DNA from: Pirellulales bacterium
GTDB lineage: Bacteria; Planctomycetota; Planctomycetia; Pirellulales; JALHLM01
Direction of reading: 5' to 3'
Assembly (NCBI GenBank): GCA_022844585.1
Contig: JALHLM010000258.1
Location: forward strand, 1 to 8,194
Length of the DNA stretch: 8,194 nucleotides
The notes beneath the pieces were generated by a model that saw only the letters and a list, made by a program, of their open reading frames with translations, had not been told where the DNA came from and did not search any database. Numbering within the stretch: position 1 is the first letter of the stretch; every line of letters starts with the position of its first letter. Both the position numbers and the translations under genes were made by a program. Of this stretch, positions 6,683 through 8,194 are shown piece after piece.

Positions 6683-7698
6683 CCGCCGCCTCCCGGCGCG
6701 CTCGTCGCGCCCAAGGCCGCGGCGGTGGCTGGCCTGCGCAGCTTCCAAATCATCCCGTCGAGCGAGTAATGCATGAACGCCGCCCAGAGGTTCATGCCGG
6801 CCCAGAGTTCGCGCCACGAGGTGTTGGCGACATGCGAGAGCAGTCCCAGCAGCGTAACATAGAGCGCGAGCACCAGCAGCCAGCGATTGGCCATCTTCCG
6901 GAAGAGTCCCTCGGAACCTTGCGAGCGCCGCCGCCAGGCATAGCTCGTGACGATCGCCAGATATTCAACGGCATGAAACAACGCGGCGGCGACGGTCAGG
7001 CGCGTGATGAGATCGCCGTGCCGTCCGCTGATGGCCCAAAGCAAACTGCCATACAGTCCGACGACGCTGGCCAGATAAATCACTTTGCCAGGCCGAGCGG
7101 TGGGATGATCGACTAGCTCGGCCAACAGAATCGCGCCGCCGAACGCCAGCCAAAGGCGATCGAACCACCACAGCCACTCTTGTCCAACGCTATCGCTTTC
7201 CAACCAACCGGTCGCCCAGCCGAGCAACCGCAGCGTGACCAGAAACACGAACAAGCGGAGCGCGTGGATATCGAGCCAGCGCCTGCCGCCGCCGGCCTTG
7301 CGCCCGTAGATGCGGGTGATGCCGGAATGCTGCGAGGCAAAGTGCCAACCATTCCAGACGGCGTCAATGAGCACCAGGCAACGAAACGTGCCGAGAGAAA
7401 GGTACACGCCGGCCACGGCGACAGCGATCACGATGCCAAGACCGACAAACAAGCTACTGCGATCAACGCGGCGATCGGGATCGGCCGCGACGAGCAACAG
7501 CGTGATCCAGCGATGCGGCGTGGTGATGAAGAACAACTGCCAGAAATCGATGTGCGTGGTCCCCTCGCCGGAGCTGTAGGCCGGCAGCCACGCCAACAGC
7601 CACGCCAGATTGGCGAAGAACAACAAATCAAACGCGGGCGAAACAATCCACGCGCTCTCGGCTGGTCGTTCGGAGGAGCTGGTGGGCGGATTCACCAC
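6679..7698 (-). CDS. Polytopic membrane protein with conserved-looking His motifs, function unknown
   Basis: First gene of a two-gene minus-strand operon; 339 residues from a GTG at 7696-7698 (a second GTG follows directly). The frame is closed upstream by a stop at 7711-7713 and has no ATG near its start. About eight hydrophobic helices run from residue 22 to 315. Polar motifs sit at the helix ends: T-P-H-R-W (His62), W-H-F-A-S-Q-H-S-G-I (His119, His124), F-H-A-V-E-Y (His242, Glu245) and M-H-Y-S-L-D-G-M-I-W-K-L-R (His310, Asp314). Paired His within a membrane bundle suggests a metal or haem site, but I cannot assign a known family such as desaturase or Brp/Blh carotene dioxygenase. The start codon lies in a CACGGAG repeat and lacks a Shine-Dalgarno sequence, so the exact N-terminus is uncertain. 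Confidence 0.82.
   Translation of the reverse strand: MVNPPTSSSERPAESAWIVSPAFDLLFFANLAWLLAWLPAYSSGEGTTHIDFWQLFFITTPHRWITLLLVAADPDRRVDRSSLFVGLGIVIAVAVAGVYLSLGTFRCLVLIDAVWNGWHFASQHSGITRIYGRKAGGGRRWLDIHALRLFVFLVTLRLLGWATGWLESDSVGQEWLWWFDRLWLAFGGAILLAELVDHPTARPGKVIYLASVVGLYGSLLWAISGRHGDLITRLTVAAALFHAVEYLAIVTSYAWRRRSQGSEGLFRKMANRWLLVLALYVTLLGLLSHVANTSWRELWAGMNLWAAFMHYSLDGMIWKLRRPATAAALGATSAPGGGG
6689..6694 (-). promoter_or_regulatory. Ribosome binding site of the TPR gene
   Basis: On the minus strand GGGAGG lies 6 nt before the ATG at 6682, inside the last codons (Gly-Gly) of the upstream gene. With the ATGA overlap it indicates coupled translation and decides the start of the TPR protein. Confidence 0.75.
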
Positions 7699-7760
7699 GG
7701 AGACACGAAGTCACGGAGAGGAGAATAATTCTGAACCGCGGAGGCGCTGAGACGCGGAGG
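7696..7760. repeat. Heptad repeats with 8-bp period (CACGGAG / CGCGGAG type)
   Basis: Two blocks of three heptads are each spaced by exactly one base. 7696-7718 reads CACGGAG-a-CACGAAG-t-CACGGAG, and 7737-7759 reads CGCGGAG-g-CGCTGAG-a-CGCGGAG. A third block lies in reverse orientation at 7933-7955 (CTCTGCG-t-CTCAGCG-a-CTCTGCG). The first block overlaps the GTG start of the 339-aa gene. I recall such strings as common between planctomycete genes; their function is unknown. Confidence 0.85.
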
Positions 7761-7959
7761 GCACGAGGGAATGTCGAATTTCTAAATCTGAATGACGAAA
7801 GAATGTCGAATGCTCAAATGACGAATGGCTGGTGAGGATATACCACGCCGAGGAAGGCGCCATCTCTTCGACATTCGTCATTCGGATTTGATTCGACATT
7901 CGGATTTAGCAATTCGACATTCACTTCCTCCCCTCTGCGTCTCAGCGACTCTGCGGTTC
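7733..7959. repeat. 227-bp imperfect inverted repeat filling the intergenic gap
   Basis: The outer arms 7733-7761 and 7931-7959 pair at 26 of 29 positions. Next inward, 7769-7794 and 7897-7922 pair at 24 of 26. Further in, the arms contain shuffled GAATGTCGAAT and ATGACGAATG words that pair less regularly, around an unpaired centre at about 7826-7866. The heptad block at 7733-7761 forms one outer arm. The gap 7699-7967 holds no credible gene: the 62-codon frame at 7711-7899 on the minus strand is simply the translated repeat. A small mobile or MITE-like element, or a protein-binding array, is possible. Confidence 0.85.
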
Positions 7960-7967
7960 TCTTGTGA

Positions 7968-8194
7968 TCATTTTTCCGCAAACTTCGGTTCCCTGCGGTA
8001 GCCGAAGAGGCAGCGTTTTTCGATCATTTCGGCGACTTCGGCCGGGACCATTTCGCGCCAGCTGGCGTCGTGTTGCTGGATCTTGGTCAGCACCGCGTCG
8101 GAGAAGATGTGCAGGTAGCGGTCGTCGACGTTTTCCAGTTGCTCGATACAGCCCTTGTCGACCAGGTAGCCATAGAGCTTCCGCAGTTCGGGGG
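7968..8194 (-). CDS. C-terminal 74 residues of a protein, possibly a nucleotidylyltransferase (partial)
   Basis: A frame open to the right edge ends at TGA 7968-7970, 8 bp from the 227-bp inverted repeat. The visible tail begins P-E-L-R-K-L-Y-G-Y-L and includes D-R-Y-L-H-I-F-S-D-A-V-L-T-K-I, then S-W-R-E-M-V-P-A-E-V-A-E-M-I, and ends K-R-C-L-F-G-Y-R-R-E-P-K. The order 'S-x-x-x-x-x-K-I … W-x-x-M-V-P-x-x-V-x-x-x-I-x-x-x-x-L-F-G-Y' recalls the C-terminal part of nicotinate/nicotinamide mononucleotide adenylyltransferases (S-S-T-x-I-R … L-V-P-x-x-V-x-x-Y-I … L-Y). The catalytic N-terminal half lies outside the window, so this naming is only a suggestion. Coding character and the clean stop make a real gene likely. 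Confidence 0.7.
   Translation of the reverse strand, partial: PELRKLYGYLVDKGCIEQLENVDDRYLHIFSDAVLTKIQQHDASWREMVPAEVAEMIEKRCLFGYRREPKFAEK

Noticed and set aside
6683..6817. 45-residue N-terminal extension of the TPR protein
   Set aside because: It lies out of frame within the upstream membrane gene, is Arg/Gly-rich, and the ATGA overlap with GGGAGG gives a better start at 6682.
7826..7868. Promoter for the minus operon in the centre of the 227-bp repeat (TATATC on the minus strand)
   Set aside because: The match to a -10 box is partial, no -35 pairs with it, and it lies over 100 bp from the start through highly structured repeats.
7711..7899. 62-codon minus-strand frame in the repeat region
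   Set aside because: It is wholly translated inverted-repeat sequence. Such frames are often over-annotated in planctomycete genomes.

Overview
The window looks like chromosomal DNA from a planctomycete, probably of the Pirellulales type. The signs are: a secreted repeat protein that combines a two-loop dockerin-like module with a PEP-CTERM sorting tail; several membrane or helical proteins I recognise only as hypothetical; GC-rich coding sequence; and gene gaps filled with palindromic and 'CACGGAG'-type repeats that I recall (unverified) as common between planctomycete genes. I see no RNA genes, transposase, phage gene or CRISPR array.

Layout, left to right. (1) 1-1619 (+): the 3' part of a large extracellular repeat protein, open at the left edge, followed by a clear intrinsic terminator at 1650-1686. 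(2) 1688-1766: an imperfect inverted repeat that runs into a TATAAT box placed so that the next gene's mRNA would be leaderless. (3) 1789-2247 (+): a 152-aa protein with two membrane segments and two HxHxH clusters. (4) 2257-3147 (-): a 296-aa soluble helical protein of unknown function, convergent with (3) and only 9 bp from it. (5) 3148-3366: the divergent promoter region. (6) 3367-5298 (+): speA, biosynthetic arginine decarboxylase, the only gene here with a confident enzymatic function. (7) 5315-5463: a 149-bp hairpin whose outer 30 bp per arm pair perfectly. (8) 7698-5450 (-): a two-gene operon joined by an ATGA overlap, encoding a 339-aa polytopic membrane protein and a 410-aa membrane protein with a C-terminal TPR region. 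(9) 7693-7967: a repeat-rich gap made of 8-bp-period heptads and a 227-bp inverted repeat. (10) 7968-8194 (-): the last 74 codons of a gene that enters from the right, perhaps a nucleotidylyltransferase.

How the genes fit together: speA should make agmatine for polyamine synthesis and stands alone here, with no speB or aguA neighbour. The two-gene minus operon is probably one membrane-associated unit. The secreted protein would depend on an exosortase encoded elsewhere. The most notable theme is that intergenic repeats touch gene function. One repeat lies in a likely promoter, one supplies the stop codon and last residues of the TPR protein, and one overlaps the apparent start codon of the 339-aa protein. 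I do not see a complete new defence or mobile system. The best candidates for undescribed biology are these repeat and gene junctions and the histidine-rich membrane proteins.
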